From Planctomycetales bacterium (GTDB lineage Bacteria; Planctomycetota; Phycisphaerae; SM23-33), in the NCBI GenBank assembly GCA_030631085.1, contig DAOVLV010000121.1, forward strand, positions 1 through 6,274: 6,274 bases of DNA. Direction: 5' to 3'. Shown here piece by piece: positions 1 to 6,274 of the stretch. Positions within the stretch are counted from its first letter, which is position 1. The number at the start of each line of letters is the position of its first letter. The notes below the pieces were generated by a model. The model was given only the letters and a program-made list of their open reading frames with translations, was not told where the DNA came from and did no database searches. Position numbers and translations under genes: made by a program.

Positions 1-1
1 C

Positions 2-739
<738 letters not shown>

Positions 740-2164
740 ATGGGTAAGCCGACGGGATTTCTAGAGTATCCGCGCGAGCAAGTCGCTGGCCGACCGGTTA
801 ACGAGAGGGTCAGGGACTATCGCCGGATAACGCTGCCGCTTAGCGAAGAGGTTCTGCATCGCCAGTCGGCAAGGTGCATGGACTGCGGAATACCGTTCTG
901 CCATGGAATCGGCTGCCCTTTATTCAATCGCATCCCGGAGTTTAACGACTTTGTGTATCGCGGGCGGTGGCTCCAGGCGTGCGATAACCTTCACTCCACC
1001 AATAATTTCCCGGAGATTACAGGCATGGTCTGTCCCGCCCTGTGCGAGGCCGCTTGTACGCTCAACATCGACACCGAGCCGGTGCTTATAAGGCAGATCG
1101 AACTGGAGATTGCCGAGTGCGGTTTCGAGGCCGGTTTTATCAAACCCCGACCCGCGAAAAACAAAACCGGCAAGCGGGTGGCGATAGTCGGATCGGGGCC
1201 GGCGGGTCTGGCCGTCGCTCAGCAACTGAGCCGCTTCGGTCACGACGTGGTCGTCTTTGAAAAGGACCGTTCCGTCGGCGGGTTGCTGCGATATGGCATC
1301 CCCGACTTCAAACTGGAAAAATGGGTGATAGAGCGGCGGCTTGAGCAGATGCGGGCTGAAGGCGTGGACTTCCAGACCAATGTGAACGTCGGCGAGGACG
1401 TCTCGCTGAAGTATCTGCGAGGCCGGTTCGACGCCATCTGCCTGGCGATGGGCGCAGGCCAACCCAGAAACCTGCCCGTTCCCGGACGTGGCCTGGACAA
1501 CATCTGCTTTGCGATGGATTATCTCACTCAGCAAAATCGCATCAACGCCGGCGAAAACTTCGACAACGAAAGCCGAATAGATGCAGCCGGTAAAGTCGTC
1601 GTTGTAATTGGCGGCGGGGACACCGGAAGCGACTGCGTAGGAACGGCAAGACGACAGGGCGCAAGAGAAATTCACCAGTTGGAAATTCTCCCCCAACCGC
1701 CGGAAAAAACCAACTCGCAGACCCCCTGGCCGATGTGGCCTGATATCCTGCGGACTTCCAGTTCGCACGAGGAAGGATGCACACGCCGGTGGAGCGTCCT
1801 GACAAAATCATTCACGGGCGTCGGGGTACGCGTCAGTAAGATAAACTGTTGCCGGGTCGAGTGGACCATGACCGACGGCGGCTGGGAGATGAAGGAAATC
1901 CCCGGTAGCGAATTCAGCACGAAGGCCGACCTGGTTCTGCTGGCGATGGGTTTTACCCACGTGACGCACAGCGGCCTGGTCGAGAAATTACGCCTCAACC
2001 TGAATAAAGCCGGTAATATAGTCGTCGATGCGGACGCCCAGAGTTCCGAGCCTGGCATTTTCGCTGCCGGCGATTCGGTATCCGGCGCGTCCCTCGTCGT
2101 CCGCGCCATCGCATCCGGCAGAGCGGTCGCCGATTCCATCAGCCGCTGGCTGCTTCAGCGATAA
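740..2164 (+). CDS. gltD: Glutamate synthase [NADPH] small subunit
   Basis: This is the 474-residue small (beta) subunit of glutamate synthase. It takes electrons from NADPH through FAD and passes them via Fe-S clusters to GltB. The N-terminal Fe-S region has Cys46, Cys49, Cys54 and Cys59 (CMDCGIPFCHGIGC) and a second set at Cys98, Cys102 and Cys106 (CPALCEAAC). The FAD-binding Rossmann motif VAIVGSGPAG spans about residues 147-156. The NADPH-binding motif VVVVIGGGDTGSD spans about 286-298, followed by the family signatures EILPQPP, PWPMWP and RTSSSHEEG. The C-terminal FAD motif GIFAAGD lies at about 439-445. Length and motifs match complete GltD, and nothing key is missing. The start is fixed by the upstream ribosome binding site and the match to the family N-terminus (MGKPTGFLEY). 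Related proteins are the NfnB/GltA-like ferredoxin-NADP oxidoreductases and dihydropyrimidine dehydrogenase PreT, but the adjacent gltB makes GltD the clear choice. Confidence 0.97.
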   Translation: MGKPTGFLEYPREQVAGRPVNERVRDYRRITLPLSEEVLHRQSARCMDCGIPFCHGIGCPLFNRIPEFNDFVYRGRWLQACDNLHSTNNFPEITGMVCPALCEAACTLNIDTEPVLIRQIELEIAECGFEAGFIKPRPAKNKTGKRVAIVGSGPAGLAVAQQLSRFGHDVVVFEKDRSVGGLLRYGIPDFKLEKWVIERRLEQMRAEGVDFQTNVNVGEDVSLKYLRGRFDAICLAMGAGQPRNLPVPGRGLDNICFAMDYLTQQNRINAGENFDNESRIDAAGKVVVVIGGGDTGSDCVGTARRQGAREIHQLEILPQPPEKTNSQTPWPMWPDILRTSSSHEEGCTRRWSVLTKSFTGVGVRVSKINCCRVEWTMTDGGWEMKEIPGSEFSTKADLVLLAMGFTHVTHSGLVEKLRLNLNKAGNIVVDADAQSSEPGIFAAGDSVSGASLVVRAIASGRAVADSISRWLLQR

Positions 2165-2170
2165 GGAATT

Positions 2171-4798
2171 TCACTCTCGTTCGAGGTAGCAGACGGTCTT
2201 CTGCTCCATCGTATTGGCGTTGAGTTTGACGGTTACGCCGTCGCCAAGGTCGGAAGTGTCGATGACGCGGATGACCTCGTTCCATTTATCCGCTTCGTCG
2301 CCGAGTAAGTCCGCCAGGCGGCTTGGGGCGCCGGTAAAAAACTCCTCGTTTATCAGGTTGCCTTCCTTCGACGGAAACAGCGCCATATACAGCATATCCA
2401 TCTCGACCATCTCGCCGAACAGGTGCGTACCCAGCGACACTTCCGGCACCAGCCCCTCGCGCATGGCCACTATTTCGCAGAGAATGGACACGGAACTTAT
2501 GTCGGAGAAGTTTATCGGGATACCGAGTTCCGGCGAACTTGTGCCCCAACGCCCCGGACCGAGCAGCATTATGGTTCCAGGTCCGTTAGGGTCATCTCTG
2601 GCGATGTGCGTGATCCGCCCCAGAAGGCGGGCAACATGATACCTCTGGTTCAGGGGTAACAGGCCATAGGCAGTGGGGACGACGTAAATCATCCGGTCCA
2701 CATCGTCCAGCCTGCTGCGACCGATGACAGCGCCGCGAGCCTTAAGGACCAGATCATCAGCCGTAATATGTTCCGGCGGCTCAGGAACAACCACCCCGCC
2801 CTTGTACTGGAATGGCCGGCACTGAAGCAGGTTAATCTTGTATTGGTTTTCGCCGAGGAAGTTGGCGGTAAATTCCACGTCCACCGGATAGTCGTAGGCT
2901 GACTGAAGCAACTTGAGCATTTCGCGCATATCGCCGACCATCGGCGTATCCCGCAGCAGGGACTCGAAGGTCAGTATGTACGGAAATATGTCTTTGATGC
3001 CGCTGTCGGCCGCCCGCTGGGCCAGTTCCTCGCTGCGCGATGCGAACAGGTCAATCGGCAGGTCCGAACTCTGCCCGGCCACACCGGCAAACCTGGCCGA
3101 GACCAGCCGGCTCGCATCCAGGTCCAGCACATCGACTTTTTTCTGAGTATACTGACAAACCTCGTCGAAGTTGGACTCAGGCCTTCTGGCCGGAGCGTTC
3201 AAGGCCACGACTCTTGTATAATCGTCGTCGTGGCGATCGACCGCCCGCGTACCAAGCCCGAAGACCAGCCTCAAAACGCCCGCCGACGGGTCGATGTCCC
3301 TACTCCAGACGTAAGGGTTGAACGAAAGCCCCACGCCGGCAACCTGAGGGTAATAGAACTCGTTATAGGCCGCACCGGAAACCCTCTGGACAAGAACGGC
3401 CATCTGCTCGTCGCCGCCGAGGAGCCCCCGCTGGGCGCGGTAAGTCAGGGCCTTCTCGCTCATCGTGCTGGCATAGACCGTGCGAACCGCCGAGAGGAAA
3501 TTCTCCAGACGCCTGTCCCTTGATCCCTGATTCACACAGAATACGCTCTCGTACTTGCCGGCGAATGCGTTGCCAAAATTGTCCTCCAGCAGACTGGAAG
3601 AGCGGACGATGATGGGCGACTGCCCGAAGTAATCCAGCATATCGGTAAACTGCTTTATGATGTACTCGGGGAACGTTCCGTCCAGCATCTTCCCGCGGGC
3701 GGTTTCCGCGCCGTCAAGGAACGTTTCAGGGTCTTTCTGCTTCTGCTTCATCCACCAAAGCCCGTTCTGGACGAGATAGGTGTAGAAAACGTCCGATCCG
3801 ATGAAGAAACTGTCGTGCGGCTCCAGAATCGTATTCCATCGCTGATTCATCTTCTTTAGAATAGCCCGCGCCAGGAGCATTCCGACCGTCTTTCCGCCAA
3901 GCAGGCCCGTCCCGATCATTCGCCGGCGGATTTTAAGAATGTCCGAAAGGTCCAGAAATCTGGAAGCCAGATCGAGAATCCGCCCGTCCCTGGCGATTGC
4001 CATGCGAAGCAATCGATGGACAAAGGCGTCCGCGTCTTCACCGGGATCCTCGCCGCGATCCAAGGCCAACTGCAACCGCTCGGCATGAGCGAAGGTGCTG
4101 CTCCAGAACCCGAGTCGGTAACTGGCGCTGTCAAGCCGGCTCCACGGAACGGCTCCGAGAACCTCGGTAATTGTAACGCTCTGTCTAACCGGCAGGAAAT
4201 CATCGCCGGCCCAGACGTGCAGTACGTACATACTGTGCGAATGACGGTGCTGGACCTTGAGCGGATGAACGTAAAGCCTGCCTTCGTGACGATAAACGTC
4301 CACCAGAACCTGGGTGGTGTTCGTGATGGGACTGGTGGCGTGGAACGAATGGTTGTTCCTGAGCACTGCGAAATAGGCGACCGCTGCGTGGTCGTGCAGG
4401 TACGGGCATGTCAGCATGAAGAAGTTGCCGAGCATCCGGTCGCTGCACCAGTCCCCGGCAAGGTCGGACAGGCAGTCAAACAGATAATAACCGCCCTGAC
4501 CGACGTCGCTGATAACCTGGTGTATCTCAGTTATGAACTGCTCGAATCCCGCCTCGGGATCGAGCTGGTGTACCTCCGCGCCGCTTTCGACGGACACCAG
4601 AGGTTGGTGCCTGGCGAAGCGAAAGTAGATAGCCCTCTGACCGCTCCGCGCTGCGTTTCGGCAGTACGGTTCGACGAAGGGTTGATAGTCGTCAACTGAG
4701 TCAACCTGCCAGACAATGTTGTCGCCGGGCATCAGGCCTTTCAGCACACTATCCAGACCCGCAAGGCCTGTGCTGAGGCTATCGTCAATCGTCGTCAT
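2171..4798 (-). CDS. KaiC-like domain fused to PEP synthase/PPDK-type ATP-grasp domain protein
   Basis: This is an 875-residue cytoplasmic protein with no signal peptide or membrane segment visible. Residues 1 to about 240 resemble a KaiC/RecA fold: TGLAGLDSVLKGLMPGDNIVWQV at the N-terminus and a Walker-B-like YYLFD at 104-108. Where a Walker A lysine loop should follow, it reads VDSVDDYQPF, so this domain probably does not hydrolyse ATP. Residues about 295-665 form the nucleotide-binding ATP-grasp domain of PEP synthase and pyruvate phosphate dikinase: GGKTVG with Lys303, IIVRSSS with Arg399, FAGKYESV at 412-419, DVEFT with Asp640/Glu642, and QCRP with Gln659/Arg661. These match PPDK Lys22, Arg92, Asp321, Glu323, Gln335 and Arg337. 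Residues about 666-875 are a further module with GPGRWGTSSPELGIP (Arg750). The phosphohistidine domain and PEP/pyruvate barrel are absent, so it is not a standalone PEP synthase; its substrate is unknown. The start at ATG 4798 is preferred for its GGAG site and family fit; an in-frame GTG at 4855 would add 19 residues. It converges on gltD with a 6-base gap. Confidence 0.9.
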   Translation of the reverse strand: MTTIDDSLSTGLAGLDSVLKGLMPGDNIVWQVDSVDDYQPFVEPYCRNAARSGQRAIYFRFARHQPLVSVESGAEVHQLDPEAGFEQFITEIHQVISDVGQGGYYLFDCLSDLAGDWCSDRMLGNFFMLTCPYLHDHAAVAYFAVLRNNHSFHATSPITNTTQVLVDVYRHEGRLYVHPLKVQHRHSHSMYVLHVWAGDDFLPVRQSVTITEVLGAVPWSRLDSASYRLGFWSSTFAHAERLQLALDRGEDPGEDADAFVHRLLRMAIARDGRILDLASRFLDLSDILKIRRRMIGTGLLGGKTVGMLLARAILKKMNQRWNTILEPHDSFFIGSDVFYTYLVQNGLWWMKQKQKDPETFLDGAETARGKMLDGTFPEYIIKQFTDMLDYFGQSPIIVRSSSLLEDNFGNAFAGKYESVFCVNQGSRDRRLENFLSAVRTVYASTMSEKALTYRAQRGLLGGDEQMAVLVQRVSGAAYNEFYYPQVAGVGLSFNPYVWSRDIDPSAGVLRLVFGLGTRAVDRHDDDYTRVVALNAPARRPESNFDEVCQYTQKKVDVLDLDASRLVSARFAGVAGQSSDLPIDLFASRSEELAQRAADSGIKDIFPYILTFESLLRDTPMVGDMREMLKLLQSAYDYPVDVEFTANFLGENQYKINLLQCRPFQYKGGVVVPEPPEHITADDLVLKARGAVIGRSRLDDVDRMIYVVPTAYGLLPLNQRYHVARLLGRITHIARDDPNGPGTIMLLGPGRWGTSSPELGIPINFSDISSVSILCEIVAMREGLVPEVSLGTHLFGEMVEMDMLYMALFPSKEGNLINEEFFTGAPSRLADLLGDEADKWNEVIRVIDTSDLGDGVTVKLNANTMEQKTVCYLERE

Positions 4799-4804
4799 GA
4801 CACA

Positions 4805-4808
4805 CTCC
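4805..4808 (-). promoter_or_regulatory. Ribosome binding site deciding the ATG 4798 start
   Basis: On the minus strand GGAG sits 6 bases before ATG 4798. The upstream alternative GTG at 4855 has only a weaker AGGG, 5 bases away. The protein also starts at the conserved KaiC-like sequence a few residues after ATG 4798, so the 19 extra residues of the longer form look like translated leader. Confidence 0.6.
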
Positions 4809-4870
4809 AACTTCCCAGGCTGCTTTGCCGATAACAACCCGGCAAAACCCCGCACGAATCCCTGATTCTT

Positions 4871-4899
4871 AACCTACAACGTATCCGCGTCTTTTCCAA
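4871..4899 (-). promoter_or_regulatory. Candidate promoter of the KaiC-like/ATP-grasp gene
   Basis: On the minus strand TTGGAA (4899-4894) and TAGGTT (4876-4871) are separated by 17 bases, resembling a sigma-70 -35/-10 pair. The -10 match is poor (3 of 6). Transcription would start near 4864, giving a leader of about 65 bases to ATG 4798 but only about 10 to GTG 4855, which would again favour the shorter protein. This is inferred by eye only. Confidence 0.25.
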
Positions 4900-4932
4900 G
4901 ACCGTTCATCAGTTCATTATTTTTATTTCATT

Positions 4933-4950
4933 TTGCCCGTATGCGGGCAA
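4933..4950. repeat. GC-rich palindrome, 7-bp arms, 4-base loop
   Basis: TTGCCCG and CGGGCAA flank TATG, forming a perfect 7-bp stem. The T-rich tract lies on its left (4918-4934), so neither strand reads stem followed by a U-run, and it does not fit an intrinsic terminator. It lies about 35 bases upstream of the candidate promoter of the minus-strand gene, so it could be a regulator site or simply a stable hairpin after the hipA remnant. Confidence 0.5.
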
Positions 4951-5125
4951 GACTGCTGTGATGGGGCAGATGTTTGTTTAGGCGGTATTGGCTGCGACTG
5001 GCAACGACAGTCCCTGCTAGACCAACGGAGACCGATGCTCGGAAAAACCGGACACGCAAAACAAACTGTGCCTATGGGCGCGACTGTTCCCGCTGGCGTC
5101 AGGAGGAAAATCGGCATGGAAGTAC

Positions 5126-5647
5126 CTATTGAAGTCGGGCCAGACGATCTGCCATGATGTTCGCAAGGTGATCGCGAAGTTCGGTGGTCAGCGTCGAGTC
5201 GCCTATCATCTTCATGAATTCGTCGCGCAGGTCGAGCAAATCGGCAATCTTGCCTTCGGCGTAGGTAGCGGCAATACCCACATGGTCAGCGAAAGCAAGG
5301 AAGTCCGTTCGCCACAGTCGGTTTCGCCTGCCGTTGACGGTTAGAGCGAGTTCTCCGTATTCCTCAGGAATCACCAGCCGCGACGAGACAAGGTCGTAGG
5401 CGGGGCTTAGCGCAACGGTGCCTTCCTCGCCGGTCAGCAGGGAAAAATTCTTCCGGTGAGCATCGCCGTTGCCGATGGCGAAGTTGAAGATGGTCATCTC
5501 GAACAGCCGCTGGAGTTCCAACGGCGCGAAGCGGCAATGATCTTTGATGACTTTGGCGATCTGCTCGTGGCTGCCGGCGTATTTGTCGGGACCGCCGAGA
5601 ATCTGGTGGATGTCCTCGCAGGCTAACTTCTCGATGCGTCGGCCCTT
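5126..5647 (-). pseudogene. hipA: hipA remnant: C-terminal half of a HipA-family Ser/Thr kinase
   Basis: The frame encodes 173 residues matching the C-terminal, mainly helical half of HipA kinases, which phosphorylate target proteins (GltX in the E. coli system) and are neutralised by HipB. Visible motifs are KLACEDIHQILG (residues 7-18, the HipA 'HQED' region), GNGDAHRKNFSLL (59-71, with catalytic Asp62, equivalent to E. coli Asp309) and LSPAYDLVS (80-88, with metal-binding Asp85, equivalent to Asp332). The C-terminus ends naturally at a TAG. Full HipA is about 410-440 residues. Here the N-terminal subdomain, the ATP-binding loop and the autophosphorylated serine loop are missing. Similarity begins at KGRRIEK right after an in-frame TAG (5650-5648), and the DNA beyond shows no HipA coding in any frame. 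The only possible starts are internal, such as TTG at 5521. No hipB is present. An active kinase is therefore very unlikely; a short C-terminal protein might still be expressed. Confidence 0.85.
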
Positions 5648-5666
5648 CTAGTCAAGTTTATTTGTA

Positions 5667-5683
5667 CTCTATCGGGTATAAAA
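5667..5683 (+). repeat. Operator-like repeat, copy 1
   Basis: CTCTATCGGGTATAAAA matches copy 2 (5749-5733, opposite strand) at 14 of 17 positions, with an identical 10-base GGGTATAAAA end. Its core is an imperfect CNC-NATN-GGG palindrome followed by a TATAAA box, the usual look of a repressor site overlapping a -10 element. It lies 17 bases upstream of the stop that precedes the hipA remnant. Confidence 0.6.
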
Positions 5684-5732
5684 AGCGGGCACAAGAGAAT
5701 GTTACGGGCTTCAGTTCACCTTTGGAAGGCTG

Positions 5733-5749
5733 TTTTATACCCTATCGGG
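5733..5749 (-). repeat. Operator-like repeat, copy 2 (inverted)
   Basis: Read on the minus strand this is CCCGATAGGGTATAAAA. The part CCC-GATA-GGG is a symmetric 3+3 palindrome, better than in copy 1. It lies just after the fic stop codon and within a promoter-like arrangement pointing toward the hipA remnant, as expected for an autoregulated hipBA-type promoter. The two copies are inverted, 49 bases apart, with their TATAAA ends facing each other. Confidence 0.6.
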
Positions 5750-5763
5750 ACCATCCTTTTCAG
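5734..5763 (-). promoter_or_regulatory. Candidate promoter facing the hipA remnant
   Basis: On the minus strand CTGAAA (5763-5758) and TATAAA (5739-5734) are spaced 18 bases apart, giving 4/6 and 5/6 matches to sigma-70 -35 and -10 elements. The CCC-GATA-GGG palindrome falls inside the spacer, so a bound regulator would block polymerase. I infer this could be the surviving promoter of a lost hipB-hipA operon; no hipB coding remains downstream. Confidence 0.4.
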
Positions 5764-5770
5764 GCTTTTT

Positions 5771-6274
5771 TCAACTCGTGAATCCTGGCGGTTCGTCCAG
5801 GATGGCCATGATTTGCCTGGCGCAATAGACCCGGCCTCGCCTGGCTTGACCGAATTGTTTAAGGATGCCGAGGGATTCCAGTTTCTCAACGGCCCGTTGT
5901 GCGGTTGTGTAGGCTACGTCGAGGCGTTGAGCGGCCTTGCCGATGGTCCAGAAGGGGTTCTCTCCAAGCAATTCGACCAGGGCGGACGGTGTTCTGGAGG
6001 ATTCACCGGCCACGACCTGCTGCCATTGGGTCAGGAGGGAGTTGATTCGCCCGGCCCGGCTGAGGGCATCTTCCGACATGCGCGCCACACCGTTGAGGAA
6101 GTACTCCAGCCACGGCGTCCAGGCGGCCCGGCTCGTTACGCCGCTCAGCCGCTCATAGTAGTCAGCACGGGTGGCTTCGAAGAAGGCGCTGAGGTACAAC
6201 AGCGGCGTGGGGAGAATCTCCCGCTCGATAAGAAACAATGTTATCAGCAAGCGCCCCACGCGCCCGTTGCCGTC
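5771..6274 (-). CDS. Fic family protein, C-terminal part (5' end outside window)
   Basis: This is the last 167 residues of a Fic-domain protein; the frame is open through the window edge. Fic enzymes usually transfer AMP from ATP to a hydroxyl side chain of a target protein. The first visible residues, DGNGRVGR, are the second half of the Fic signature HxFx(D/E)GNGRxGR; the catalytic histidine would lie just outside the window. Next come LLITLFLIEREILPTPLLYLSAFFEATRADYYERL (residues 9-43), the family's PxLYLSxFF...YYxxL segment. Residues about 95-165 look like a winged-helix DNA-binding domain (TIGKAAQRLDVAYTTAQRAVEKLESLGILK), typical of stand-alone bacterial Fic proteins and possibly used for autoregulation. 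Whether an inhibitory helix is present at the N-terminus cannot be seen. It precedes the hipA remnant on the same strand with a 120-base spacer. The last TGA (5773-5771) ends a complete-looking C-terminus. Confidence 0.93.
   Translation of the reverse strand, partial: DGNGRVGRLLITLFLIEREILPTPLLYLSAFFEATRADYYERLSGVTSRAAWTPWLEYFLNGVARMSEDALSRAGRINSLLTQWQQVVAGESSRTPSALVELLGENPFWTIGKAAQRLDVAYTTAQRAVEKLESLGILKQFGQARRGRVYCARQIMAILDEPPGFTS

Larger units (their letters stand above)
4856..5125. other. Intergenic stretch without a recognised gene
   Basis: This 270-base gap separates the minus-strand hipA remnant from the KaiC-like/ATP-grasp gene downstream of it. It holds the promoter candidate and palindrome listed separately. 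Two overlapping small reading frames exist: a plus-strand frame at 4933-5157 (74 codons from a TTG, Cys-rich at its start) and a minus-strand frame at 4923-5117 (64 codons). I recognise neither; neither has a plausible domain, and at most one could be real. No transposase signature, tRNA or intrinsic terminator is visible. It may be decayed sequence from the accessory island. Confidence 0.5.

Noticed and set aside
920..1768. Minus-strand open frame of 282 codons.
   Set aside because: It is antisense to gltD, whose motifs are complete; a shadow frame caused by GC-rich codon use.
2188..2205. Inverted repeat AGCAGA...TCTGCT just past the gltD stop, as a terminator.
   Set aside because: The stem is short and partly AT, no T-run follows on either strand, and it lies inside the coding end of the minus-strand gene.
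4016..4699. Plus-strand open frame of 227 codons.
   Set aside because: It is fully antisense to the strongly supported KaiC-like/ATP-grasp gene and shows no recognisable domain.
2171..4798. Calling the gene ppsA (PEP synthase) or kaiC.
   Set aside because: The phosphohistidine and barrel domains of PpsA are missing, and the KaiC-like domain lacks Walker A and the second KaiC domain.
4918..4950. Palindrome with adjacent T-rich tract as an intrinsic terminator.
   Set aside because: The T-run precedes the stem on the plus strand, and on the minus strand the stem is followed by A-rich sequence, so neither orientation fits.
5651..5770. A remaining hipB gene between fic and the hipA remnant.
   Set aside because: Only 120 bases are available, stops occur, and no helix-turn-helix coding could be read in the frames checked.

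Overview
The window is bacterial chromosomal DNA of moderately high GC, probably from an environmental anaerobe or near relative. The GltB/GltD sequences and the KaiC-like/PEP-synthase fusion recall planctomycetes (Phycisphaerae-type) or deltaproteobacteria, but this taxonomic guess is weak because there is no rRNA or other marker. Two ends are cut: the first gene lacks its 5' part and the last gene (minus strand) lacks its N-terminal part.

Layout. (1) Positions 1-2164, plus strand, hold the end of gltB and all of gltD, the large and small subunits of NADPH-type glutamate synthase. The gltB stop codon directly abuts the gltD ATG, so this is a translationally coupled operon for ammonium assimilation. 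(2) Positions 2171-4798, minus strand, hold a large gene converging on gltD with only 6 bases between the stops. It encodes a KaiC/RecA-like N-terminal domain with no P-loop, then a complete ATP-grasp domain of the PEP synthase / pyruvate phosphate dikinase type, then a C-terminal module. The phosphohistidine and PEP-barrel domains of true PEP synthase are absent. (3) Positions 4799-5125 form a gene-poor stretch with a weak promoter candidate, a GC-rich palindrome and only doubtful small ORFs. (4) Positions 5126-6274, minus strand, look like accessory DNA. They hold a 5'-truncated hipA remnant (catalytic C-terminal half only), a 120-base spacer with two inverted copies of a 17-base operator-like sequence, and the C-terminal part of a Fic-domain protein with a winged-helix tail.

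How the genes relate. gltBD is core nitrogen metabolism. The PEP-synthase-like gene is a separate transcription unit whose biochemical role I cannot assign. The hipA remnant and the Fic protein belong to two unrelated families of protein-modifying enzymes (Ser/Thr kinase and AMP-transferase) common in toxin-antitoxin islands. Their proximity, the loss of the hipA 5' half and the operator-like repeats at the break suggest a decayed hipBA-type module. I see no convincing wholly new system. The most unusual intact element is the KaiC-like/ATP-grasp fusion, and the most unusual noncoding element is the inverted operator-like pair at 5667-5749.
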